A program made the translations under genes and the position numbers. Positions 11,180 through 21,827 of a stretch of DNA of 64,000 nt are shown in pieces. Below the pieces are notes generated by a model. It was given only the letters and a program-made list of their open reading frames with translations. It had not been told where the DNA came from and made no database searches. Source of the DNA: Spinacia oleracea (Eukaryota; Streptophyta; Magnoliopsida; Caryophyllales; Amaranthaceae). The DNA lies in assembly GCF_020520425.1 (NCBI RefSeq), contig NC_079489.1, positions 94,406,810-94,470,809 of the forward strand, in the 5' to 3' direction. Position 1 is the first letter of the stretch. The number at the start of each line of letters is the position of its first letter.

Positions 11180-13753
11180 TTATTTCTTCTCCATCTTGAT
11201 CACAACCTTCTTTCTGTTAGTAGATCTTTGCACCGAACTTGTTTCACCAACGTTCCCATCACTCGTAGCTTCCTCAAGAGGTCGTTTTTGTGGTGTGATA
11301 GTGCCCTCAATAAAGTCTTCACTATTACATATAACAGGTGTGGGGTCCTACAATTAGTAAACATAAATCGTTATATTATATAATAAGTATTTAAAACGTA
11401 GATATCAACTTTAGGGATTGATATATACAAACCTTCTTTTTCTCAGTTGAAGGTGTATTCGTATTATTAGTAGATTCAATCTCCACATCATTATCCTGTC
11501 AAAGGAATAAAAATAAACATAAATATTATATCTGACAGTTTATTCTTATTAAGAATTTCAATGTGAGAAACTTGATCAATACTTACTTGTGCCACCTCAT
11601 TCACATCCAAGAACTTTTTTATCAAGTCTTCATCATCACTTAGCCTTACTACAGTGAACTTATCCCAATCTTGATCAAGATTGTATTTAGAGATTTGAAT
11701 TCTAAATAAAAAATTTCTTTCCAAAAGCATCTGTAGTTCCTCTGGAAATGAATCACCCTTACCATCCTATAATCATAAATATAATTGATATAAATACACA
11801 ATGTATGATGATTATGACACATAAGAAAATAAACTTTTTTCATGTTACTTTTACCAGTAATATTATTAAGGATCAATAGTTGTATACCTTCAATAAATTA
11901 TCTTTCAAGTCCATTGCCGATATCTGTATAACCTGAAAAACCTCCCGATCAAACATGACAAAACTTGCTGATCCACTGTCATCCTCAACTGATACAGTCA
12001 CCTTGCACCTAGCATTTTTTTATATATATAAAGTAATATGGTGAATATTCTTGGTTTTATTAAATGATCCTATAATATTTTAGTTATATAGATATGGCGA
12101 AATGTACCTTGGTGACGCAGATTTAACATGTGAATCACATTTTATGCACCAATATCTCCCACCACCTTCATAGTCAACCTTTTTGTTACAACTTTTGCAC
12201 GAGTTATAATACCAGTTGGTATCCTTTTCAAAACCCACAATTGTGGCAACAGTGGCACAAAAGCATTCCTACAATATATAATTTATATCAAAGTTATTAG
12301 AAAATTCAATAAATTATTAGAAAATCCATAATATCTTTCACTTTCAACATATATCAACCATTAAAATCCACAATTGGTTGAGACAGTAATAAATCAATTA
12401 TTAAATGTTATATCTACACAATACCTTATTAGTATCGGGTATCTCATCTAATTGCTTACGTTCAGACAATTTCATAAACTCGTCTTCTATGGAATGTGAA
12501 TTCTGGCTTGACAAATGAGTGATACCCAGCAAGCGAGAAACATCCCCATCGGTGATGCTATAAAACAAAATATTGGTACAAATAAAACTTCTGCCACACA
12601 AATCATTCATATGTCATTAAAGAACCATAAATACACAGGTTGAGATATTACCTTTCCTTATAATCATTCACTTCTGAGATGTCCTCATTGATGAATATCT
12701 TGGTCGCAAAGAGTGAATTACAAAGTAACTTGATCTAGTACATGATATAACCAACAATAATAATTATTATAATACGAATTGAATTTTATCATACACCATG
12801 TAATAATTGTCAAGATGTGAACAGACATGTATAGTATTACCTCTCCATATCTTTATTTTAGCGAATTGTAGTATAATAATAGGACGTCCTTGGATACCCT
12901 CTTTTTTGTACTCAGACATTTGTTCAGCATATTTCCCCATACAGTACCACTTATTGTATTTTTGCTATAAAAACACAACAAAATTAGAATATAATTAAAA
13001 TACACATCTATTCTCAGAATTAATAAGACACAAACAATCCATACTTTAAATCTTCTAACTCGAACATCACTTTGTAATTTGGTGTTCCATTGGTTGAAGT
13101 GTCAATTTTGTCGCTCATTGCAGTGCATTCTCCAATAACATCTATCATTGGATAAAAAAGAATACATTGTTAACATATAAACTAAATTCAAAAAATACTC
13201 TATATCATACCTACTAAAAATACATCATTGACCTCCTTTTTAAGCATCTTGTCGAAGGGCACAAAGTCAAATCCATGTAGTGAAAGTTGTACATTTTCAC
13301 ACTCCCTGACATTCGTTTTGTAAAAGAAAACGATTTTGTAGTCATGGCTAGTAGCCCTATGTTGACCACCTGTTTTTTTTACCAAAAAATTAGAGATAAT
13401 ACGGGTCGCGCCCTCTTTCACAAGATTCTTATAATTGTCAAACAGATGTTTGTTTATGGTTGCTTGTATTTTGGAGCCCTGTATGTAATATAGTAAATGA
13501 TTAGCTATTATTAAAGATTTTAACAATAATAATTTACACAAACAAATTAAAAAAATCGACAACAATAAGAAAACAAACAAAATATTAAATTTCAGAATCA
13601 CGAAGTTACCTTCTCATCCACCAATATTAATTCATGAGTGCCGATTACAGTATGGTCTTTGAAATCCAGTTGTTCCCAAAACCTTACAATCCTCACCTTC
13701 AATCTCCATGATTCTTTTAGGGGAGTGATATCTTTTATCATGGTGAATGCCAT
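11180..13753 (-). CDS. RPA70-like single-strand DNA-binding protein of a Helitron
   Basis: Multi-exon minus-strand gene. Exon 1 is 13610-13753 (MAFTMIKDITPLKESWRLKVRIVRFW), exon 2 13211-13478, exon 3 13045-13141, exon 4 12841-12963. Later exons lie near 12660-12720, 12425-12560, 12110-12270, 11890-12006 and 11588-11766, and the last ends at TAA 11180-11182. Exons 1-4 show OB-fold blocks of the plant RPA1 family (HDYKIVFFYKT, FDFVPFDKML, DVIGE, GRPIIILQFAKIKIW). The 12110-12270 exon has the zinc-binding DBD-C pattern CKSC...WCIKC. A basic Lys-rich C-terminus follows. RPA coats single-stranded DNA, and Helitron copies are thought to help rolling-circle transposition. No frame break is obvious in the exons I translated. 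Later exon borders are approximate. A host RPA gene captured by the Helitron is the alternative. Confidence 0.7.
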
Positions 13754-14649
13754 GATCTTTAGAATAATAGATAATAGTTACGTAGAAACTGATCATTTAA
13801 CCCGAAGCTGTAATTCATTTATATAGGGCCATAATGTCCTATTTTTGTAGATTATTATATTATGGAATATATTGTTTGCTTGGTGGTGTATTATGATTAA
13901 ATATATGTTATAATAAACCTCTAATATTTCATACCTTATATATTGCAGAAGGTGAATTGAAAAAAAGCAAAGATGTCGTATATGTTCCATCTCCAAAATA
14001 TTTGATGCTGACATAAATATACGCAGCTGAAGATTTCATAGATATTTTAAATTTTCGTTTGGAATGGAATGAGTGTAATCGTTAAAATATAATAAGATTA
14101 ATATTATGTTCTTGGTGGTTCCCATTATTATAGCCTAAAATATAGAATAATAGGCATGTGAAATAGAATATTAACCTTCTTTTTTATACGGTTAAACAAA
14201 TCTGTAAAATTAATATTAAGTTTTTTGTGTTTCCTTTGTAATAGCCTAAAAAATAGGAGAGTAGGGATGTAAGATTGGACTGTTTATTTTTTCTGGAAGT
14301 TTTGTTATTTGATGCGTGATATTATCTTGTTACAAAATATTTGTTTCTTTAATTATTTTTTTAACATTTTTCTCAGCCGTTTTTTTTTTTTTTTTTGGAA
14401 AGTTAAACATTAGATTGGGAGATATTATTGTTTTGTGAAATATTTGTTGCTTTATTAAAAAAAAATAATAAAATTTCGTAGCCTTTTTTTCCTGGAAGTT
14501 TAAGATCATGTGCGGTATTATATTGTGTAATAAAAAGTTCATGCTTAGTTTTTTTTTAATTTTTTTTTAATATTAAAAGAGAGGACCAATCATGTGGTGA
14601 CATTTGTCATCACCACATTGAGTTCCTCTCTTTTAGTATAGTATATAGA
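13754..14649 (-). other. Helitron 5' region and terminus
   Basis: Very AT-rich leader upstream of the RPA start, with poly-T runs near 14375-14395 and 14550-14570. It ends at the 5' TC terminus (14649). The palindrome ATGTGGTGA...TCACCACAT (about 14591-14621) sits 30-60 bases inside the end. No gene is visible on either strand. Confidence 0.6.
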
Positions 14650-14797
14650 TGAGGCATTTCTACTAATAAGACTATGTTTTATATAAGCCATATAGGCTTT
14701 AATGCTTTAATGGATTAGGAATGCTTAGATGGAGCATTTATTTAATTAAATTACGTTCTTATATTGTTCTCATATTCATGTAGGTGGTGTAATTTGA

Positions 14798-15006
14798 GGT
14801 TTTGGATCCTCTAGAGTTCTAAAATAAATCTACAAGGTAGAGTTTGAGCATATCAACCATTGAATGAAAAATCAATGGTTCATATATTATCTTTCCAAAA
14901 TTCCCCTATTTTTTCTCATCAATATGAGCCATTGATTTTAAAATGTATGGTTTTGATACAAATCTATCTTGTAGAGTTTTATTAAAACCCTAGAGGATCC
15001 GGACTC
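14798..15006. mobile_element. Mutator-type MITE
   Basis: A 209-base element with terminal inverted repeats: GGATCCTCTAGAG near the left end, GGATCCTCTAGGG on the reverse of the right end, followed by matching CTACAAGRTAGA blocks. It is flanked by a perfect 9-base duplication GTAATTTGA (14789-14797 and 15007-15015), which points to a Mutator-like transposase. No coding capacity. Confidence 0.8.
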
Positions 15007-15103
15007 GTAATTTGATGTTAGCTTTATTTAATTGGAGTAAACAATGACTTTCGTGAGATCCAAATGAGTGGGTTAGAACAATAGATCTTATTAAGGTCCT
15101 TTA

Positions 15104-16498
15104 TGTTAGGTTATGATACATATGACAATTCATAAATCATGCGGAAAAACCATAAAGCCAGGAAAACATATTATTTACACATAATCATTTAGCATAGTTT
15201 AGATGCATACTCTTTGTTGCGTGCCCTCCCTAGCTGCGCCCGAACCGAACAAGAACAAGTCTTTAGGACTCCAAGTGTCGTCCCTCCGTAGATAGTCCAC
15301 AGCACGTCCGGATCCGCCTTAAGATTGACCAACTAGAATCGCCCTTAAGGTACTTAGAATTTTCGGCACTTTATAGGCAATTGTATGACTGAATTTTGCT
15401 CTCAAAAACTCACTTTGAATACTTGAATTCTCGATGTAAATATGTGACCCTAGGCACCTATTTATAGAGTTATGGAAAAGGATTTGGAATCCTATTAGGA
15501 TACTAATTTATTTAATTATAATCCTACTAGGACTCTAATTAAATAAACTAAATCTTTTAGGATTAGATTTAATCATATGACAAATCCCGGTAGCTTTAGG
15601 ATTCGAGTAGCACACAAACACACACGCACGCACAGCAGCCCACGAGGGGCGCCATGCGCGCGCGCGCAGCCCGCAAGCTCGCAGCCCACTGCCGCAAGCC
15701 CACACGCTACCGTAGCCTTGGCGCGCGCTGGGCCTGCCTTGCGGTGGGCCTGGCGCAGCCTTGGCTGGTGCGTTTGTGGCGCGCTGGCTTGCTGGGCGAG
15801 GGCCCGGCTTCGTGCTGGGCCTTCGTCTGGCAGGCCTCGTCCGATGCTAATTCGTACGATACGCTTCCGATTAATTTCCCGATTCCGGAATTCATTTCCG
15901 ATACGAACAATATTCAATATTTCCGATTCCGGAATCAATTTCCGTTTCGAACAAATATTTAATATTTCCGTTTCCGGAATTATTTTCCGATTCCGATAAT
16001 ATTTCCGATTCTGACAATATTTCCGTTTCCGGCAATATTTCCGATTCCGGCAATATTTCCATTTCTGATAATATTTTCCGATACGTACCATGTTTCCGTT
16101 TCCGGCAACATCTACGACTTGGATAATATTTATATTTCCGATACGATCCATATTTCCGTTTCCGGCAATATCATCGTTTCCGGAGTATTCATTTCTTGCC
16201 TGTGACGATCTCAGCTCCCACTGAAACCAAGATCCATCGATTCCGAATATCCATAGATGGAGTATTTAATGCCATTAAATACTTGATCCTTTTACGTACT
16301 ATTTGTGTGACCCTACGGGTTCAGTCAAGAGTAAGCTGTGGATTAATATCATTAATTCCACTTGAACTGAAGCGGCCTCTAGCTAGGCATTCAGCTCACT
16401 TGATCTCACTGAATTAATAACTTGTTAATTAATACTGAACCGCATTTATTAGACTTAACATTGAATGCATACTTGGACCAAGGGCATTATTTCCTTCA
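15104..16498 (-). repeat. 3' LTR of the outer Copia
   Basis: A 1395-base repeat bounded by TG...CA (minus strand TGAAGG start at 16498). It matches 34722-36114 with about ten substitutions and small indels. Inside are the GC-rich block (about 15650-15840), the TTCCG-repeat block (about 15865-16195) and a conserved terminal 300 bases. Long reading frames inside it are artefacts of the repeats. Confidence 0.95.
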
Positions 16499-17363
16499 GT
16501 CTCCCACTTGTCCTTAGGGACAAGTGTGCATTTCCTAATTCCTTTGTCGCTCGATGCTTGCTCTTGAACATAAGGTAAGAGTTGTCATCCTTATTATGTC
16601 CAGAGGTGTTTCTCGGTTTCAGAGTTCAACTGATCAAATAAACAGATAATCATAGCCTATGATTCATCCGAGCACGGCCATGCATTTCACAGTTTCTAGC
16701 TCTCCGAGTGGCCTTGTACAACTTTTAAGCATCTCATCCCGATTTATGGGAGGACAATCCCAATCTTGCGATCTTGAGATTAGACTTCGTTTGATAGGTG
16801 ATTACCTGAGCGTTGCCTTTATACCCTCCTTTTACGGTGCGATGGTTGGTCAACGTCAAAGCAACCAGTTCTCAAACAAGTAATCTCAAATCACTCAGGT
16901 ATTGAGGATTTAGTGTCTAATAATTTTAATGAAATTTACTTATGACAGATTTTCATCTCTTACAGTAAAGTTTCATAGGTCTTGTCCGATACTAGTCTTC
17001 CCAAAGTAAGTATCTATGCAAATGATTATGACATTGCCATGTCCACATAGTTCAAGAAACAGAACTACTAGTCATCTTGCATTCTAGTCGTCTAACGTTT
17101 TCTATGCGTCCAATTTTATAGAAAACTCCGACTAGGGACCATTTTCAACCTTTGACATTCAAGTTCACTTGATAGACATTTCTTAGTCACAGGACTGGTC
17201 CTGACAGTCTATCTTGAATATATCGTCAAATTGAAGGGACTCATCATTTAATAAACCACAATTTAAATGGAAAAATGAATTCTTTTCATTTATTGTGAAT
17301 GATTAACCAATAATGTTTTACAAAGATTTAAACTCTAAAACTTTAAAACATTAAACAGGGTCA
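16499..17363 (-). other. 3' untranslated region and polypurine tract of the outer Copia
   Basis: The minus-strand purine tract AAGTGGGAGAC abuts the 3' LTR at 16499. The rest is non-coding in the sense direction and is strongly conserved with 28700-29467 of the inner element. It contains a 74-codon antisense frame (16659-16883) also present in the inner element. Confidence 0.8.
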
Positions 17364-20360
17364 TCAAAGCCATTCTCCAATATGATTGATTCCCATAGCT
17401 GCAGTGTGCGAGTTGTGCTTCGCCTGCGGCAGAGGTTTAGTCAATGGATCTGATATGTTGTCATCAGTTCCAATCTTGTTTATCTCGACTTCTTTTCTTT
17501 CAACGAACTCTCGTAGAAGGTGAAATCTACGAAGTACATACTTGACTCTCTGGTGGTGTCTAGGCTCCTTTGCCTGTGCAATAGCTCCGTTATTATCACA
17601 ATACAGGGCTATTGGTCCTTTAATGGAGGGGACTACACCAAGTTCACCTATGAACTTCCTTAGCCATATAGCTTCCTTTGCTGCTTCATGTGCAGCAATG
17701 TACTCCGCTTCAGTTGTAGAATCCGCAATGGTGCTTTGCTTAGCACTTTTCCAGCTTACTGCTCCTCCGTTGAGGCAGAAGACAAACCCAGACTGTGATC
17801 TGAAATCATTTTTGTCGGTTTGGAAACTTGCGTCCGTATAGCCTTTAAAAATTAATTCATCATCTCCACCATAGACCAGGAAGTCATCTTTGTGCCTTTT
17901 CAGGTACTTCAGAATATTCTTGGCAGCAGTCCAATGCGCCTCTCCTGGGTCTGACTGGTATCTGCTCGTAGCACTGAGTGCGTACGCAACATCCGGGCGT
18001 GTACATATCATAGAATTCATTATTGAACCAATCAATGATGCATATGGAATCCCATTCATTCGTCTACGCTCATCAAGTGTTTTTGGGCACTGATTCTTGC
18101 TTAGAGTCATTCCATGAGACATGGGTAGGTAGCCTCGCTTGGAGTCCGCCATCTTGAACCTATCAAGCACCTTACTGATATAAGTGCTTTGACTAAGTCC
18201 AATCATCCTTTTAGATCTATCTCTGTAAATCTTGATGCCCAATATGTACTGTGCTTCTCCTAGATCTTTCATCGAAAAACATTTCCCAAGCCAAATCTTG
18301 ACAGAGTTCAACATAGGAATGTCATTTCCGATAAGTAATATGTCGTCGACATATAATACTAGGAAAGCAATTTTGCTCCCACTGACCTTCTTGTATACAC
18401 AAGATTCGTCTGCGTTCTTGATGAAACCAAAGTCACTGACTGCTTCATCAAAACGTATATTTCAGCTCCTGGATGCCTGCTTCAATCCGTAGATTGACTT
18501 CTTTAGCTTGCATACCTTTTTAGCATTCTTTGGATCCTCAAAACCTTCAGGCTGTGTCATAAACACAGTTTCTGTTAAAACGCCGTTTAAGAAAGCAGTT
18601 TTGACATCCATCTGCCATATTTCGTAATCGTAATATGCAGCGATTGCTAACATTATCCGAATAGACTTTAGCATTGCAACTGGTGAAAAGGTTTCATCGT
18701 AATCCACACCGTGGACTTGCCTGTAACCTTTTGCAACCAATCTAGCTTTGAAAACTTCAAGTTTCCCATCTTTGTCCTTTTTCAGTTTGAAAACCCATTT
18801 GCTTCCAATGGCTTGGTAGCCATCTGGCAAATCGACCAAATCCCATACTTGGTTTTCAGACATGGAGTCTAATTCAGATTGCATGGCTTCTTGCCATTGC
18901 TTGGAGCTAGGGCTCGTCATAGCTTGTTTGTAAGTCGCAGGTTCATCACTTTCAAGTAATAGAACGTCATAGCTCTCGTTCGTCAAAATACCTAAGTACC
19001 TTTCCGGTTGAGATCTATATCTTTGCGATCTACGCGGGGTAACATTTCTAGTTTGACCATGATTCTCACCAGATTCTTCTAAAGATCTCTGAGTTTCATC
19101 CTGAATGTCATCTTGAGCATTCTCTAGAGTTTGTTGTTCGACTCGAATTTCTTCGAGGTCTACTTTTCTCCCACTTGTCATTTTGGAAATGTGATCTTTC
19201 TCCAAAAAGACACCATTTCGAGCAACAAACACCTTGTTCTCAGATGTATTGTAGAAGTAATACCCCTTTGTTTCCTTTGGATAGCCCACAAGGATACATT
19301 TGTCAGATTTTGGATGAAGTTTGTCTGAAATCAATCGTTTGACGTATACTTCACATCCCCAAATCTTCAGAAAAGACACATTTGGAGGCTTTCCAAACCA
19401 TAATTCATATGGAGTCTTTTCGACAGCTTTAGACGGAGCTCTATTTATAGTGAGTGCAGCTGTATTTAGTGCATGTCCCCAAAATTCTAATGGAAGTTTG
19501 GCCTGACCCATCATTGACCTGACCATGTCTAGCAAGGTTCTGTTCCTCCGTTCCGACACACCGTTCCATTGTGGTGTTCCAGGAGGAGTCAATTCTGATA
19601 GAATTCCACATTCTTTCAGATGGTCATCAAATTCATAGCTCAGATATTCACCGCCTCTAGCAGACCGCAGTGCCTTAATCTTCTTGCCTAATTGATTCTC
19701 TACTTCACTCTGAAATTCCTTGAATTTGTCAAAGGATTCAGACTTATGCTTCATTAGGTAGACATAACCATATCTACTGAAGTCATCAGTGAAAGTGATA
19801 AAGTAGCTGAAACCACCTCTAGCATTTGTACTCATTGGTCCACATACATCTGTATGGATTAAACCCAATAGTTCATTTGCTCTTTCTCCAACTTTAGAGA
19901 AAGGTTGCTTTGTCATTTTGCCAAGTAAACATGATTCGCATTTACCATAATCCTCTAAGTCAAATGGTTCTAGAATTCCTTCCTTTTGAAGTCTTTCTAA
20001 GCGTTTCAAGTTTATATGGCCTAATCGACAATGCCACGGATAGGTGAGATCTGAATCATCCTTTTTGGCCCTTTTGGTATTTATGTTATATACTTGTTTG
20101 TCGTGATCTAATAAATAAAGTCCATTGACTAATCTAGCAGATCCATAAAACATCTCTTTAAAATAAAACGAACAACTATTGTCTTTTATTAAAAAGGAAA
20201 ATCCCTTAGCATCTAAGCAAGAAACTGAAATGATGTTTTTAGTAAGACTTGGAACATGGAAACATTCTTCCAGTTCCAAAACTAGCCCGGAGGGCAACGA
20301 TAAATAGTAAGTTCCTACAGCTAATGCAGCAATCCGTGCTCCATTTCCCACTCGTAGGTC
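17364..20360 (-). pseudogene. Copia pol (protease end, integrase, RT, RNase H), inactivated
   Basis: Minus-strand continuation of the gag frame at 30951. The integrase has its zinc-binding part (HCRLGH...CESC), the first catalytic Asp (HTDVCGP) and the Glu (NGVSERRNRT). The second Asp is replaced: the usual SDRGGEY reads SARGGEY (Ala codon at 19659-19661). RT blocks follow (SKWVFKLK, ARLVAKGY, DVKTAFLNG, YGLKQASRS). An in-frame TGA at 18462-18464 sits where Trp is expected. Beyond it the same frame is open through YVDD (18342-18353), RNase H (DASFQTD, TTEAEYIA, LYCDNNGAI) and LTKPL, ending at TGA 17364-17366. The polyprotein would replicate and integrate the element. Here three lesions, including the split from gag, disable it. 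Confidence 0.93.
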
Positions 20361-21812
20361 TGAAGGAAATAATGCCCTTGGTCCAAGTATGCATTCTATG
20401 TTAAGTCTAATAAATGCGGTTCAGTATTAATTAACAAGTTAATAATTCAGTGAGATCAAGTGAGCTGAATGCCTAGCTAGAGGCCGCTTCAGTTCAAGTG
20501 GAATTAATGATATTAATCCACAGCTTACTCTTGACTGAACCCGTAGGGTCACACAAATAGTACGTAAACGGATCAAGTATTTAATGGCATTAAATACTCC
20601 ATCTATGAATATTCGGAACCGACGGATCTTGGTTTCAGTGAGAGCTAAGATCGTCACAGGCAAGGAATGAATACTCCGGAAACGATGATATTGCCGGAAA
20701 CGGAAATATGGATCGTATCGGAAATATAAATATTATCCAAGTCGTAGATGTTGCCGGAAACGGAAACATGGTACGTGTCGGAAAATATTATCGGAAATGG
20801 AAATATTGCCAGAATCGGAAATATTGCCGGAAACGGAAATATTGTCAGAATCGGAAATATTACCGGAATCGGAAAATAATTCCGGAAACGGAAATATTAA
20901 ATATTTGTTCGAAACGGAAATTAATTCCGGAATCGGAAATATTAAATATTGTTCGTATCGGAAATGAATTCCGGAATCGGAAAATTTAATCGGAAGCGCA
21001 TCGTACGAATAAGCATCGGACGAGGCCTGCCGGACGAGGCCCAGCACGAAGCCAGGCCATCGCCCAGCAAGCCAAGCGCGCCGCACAAACAGCCATGCCA
21101 GGCCCAGCGCAAGGCCAGGCCCAGCAGGCTGCGCGCAGCGCGCAGCGCGCACAGCGCGCACAGCACGCGCAGCGCGCAGCGCGCACAGCGCGCACAGCAC
21201 GCGCAGCGCGCAGCGCGCGCGGGCGCTGAGTGGGCTGCTGCTCGCGCGCACGCATGGGGCCCATCGTGGCTGCCGTGCGTGTGTGTGCAAGTGTTTGTGT
21301 TCGTGCACGTTTCCTAAAACATGCAGAGTTCGGTTAATGATTAAATTCCTAATTCTATTTGATAAATTAATTAAATTAGAGTTCTTGTAGGATTCTAGGT
21401 TTAATTAATTTGTATCTGAATAGGATTTCGATTCCCTTTCCATACCGCTATAAATATGAGGCTAGGGCTCACAATTTATAACACAAGTTTAAAAGTATTC
21501 AAAGTAAGTTTTTGAGAGAAAAATTCAGTCACACATTTGCCTATAAAGTGCCGAAAATAATAGTACCTTAAGGGCGATTCTAGTTGGTCAATCTTAAGGC
21601 GGATCCGGACGTGCTGTGGACTATCTACGGAGGGACGACACTTGGAGTCCTAAAGACTTGTTCTTGTTCGGTTCGGGCGCAGCTAGGGAAGGCACGCAAC
21701 AAAGAGTATGCATCTAATCTATGCTAAATGATTATGTGTAAATAATATGTTTTCCTGGGTTTATGGTTTTTCCGCATGATTTATGAATTGTCATATGTAT
21801 AATAACCTCACA
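20361..21812 (+). repeat. 5' LTR of the inner Copia
   Basis: Starts TGAAGGAAATAATGCCC and ends CTCACA. It contains the TTCCGGAA repeat run (about 20680-20990) and a GC-rich GCGCACAGCGCGCAGC-type array (about 21120-21225) that is shorter than in the 29468 copy. Confidence 0.95.
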
Positions 21813-21813
21813 G

Positions 21814-21827
21814 TGGTATCACGAGCC
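21814..21827 (+). other. Primer binding site of the inner Copia
   Basis: TGGTATCACGAGCC, one base after the LTR. It resembles the common plant site for initiator Met-tRNA (TGGTATCAGAGCC) with one extra C. The same variant is in the outer element. Confidence 0.8.

Larger units (their letters stand above)
7380..14649 (-). mobile_element. Helitron with RPA and Rep/Hel genes, 5' part
   Basis: The minus strand starts A|TCTATATACTATACTAAAAG at 14649, the usual Helitron TC start after a host A. A strong hairpin follows at about 14590-14622. The element encodes an RPA-like protein and then the start of a Rep/helicase, a gene pair known from autonomous plant Helitrons. It is interrupted at 7379 by a CACTA transposon. 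The 3' hairpin and CTRR end are not in the window. Confidence 0.65.

Noticed and set aside
17364-18314. Separate 316-codon RT/RNase H gene
   Set aside because: It is in the same frame as the upstream pol and separated only by one TGA, so it is the end of the same polyprotein.
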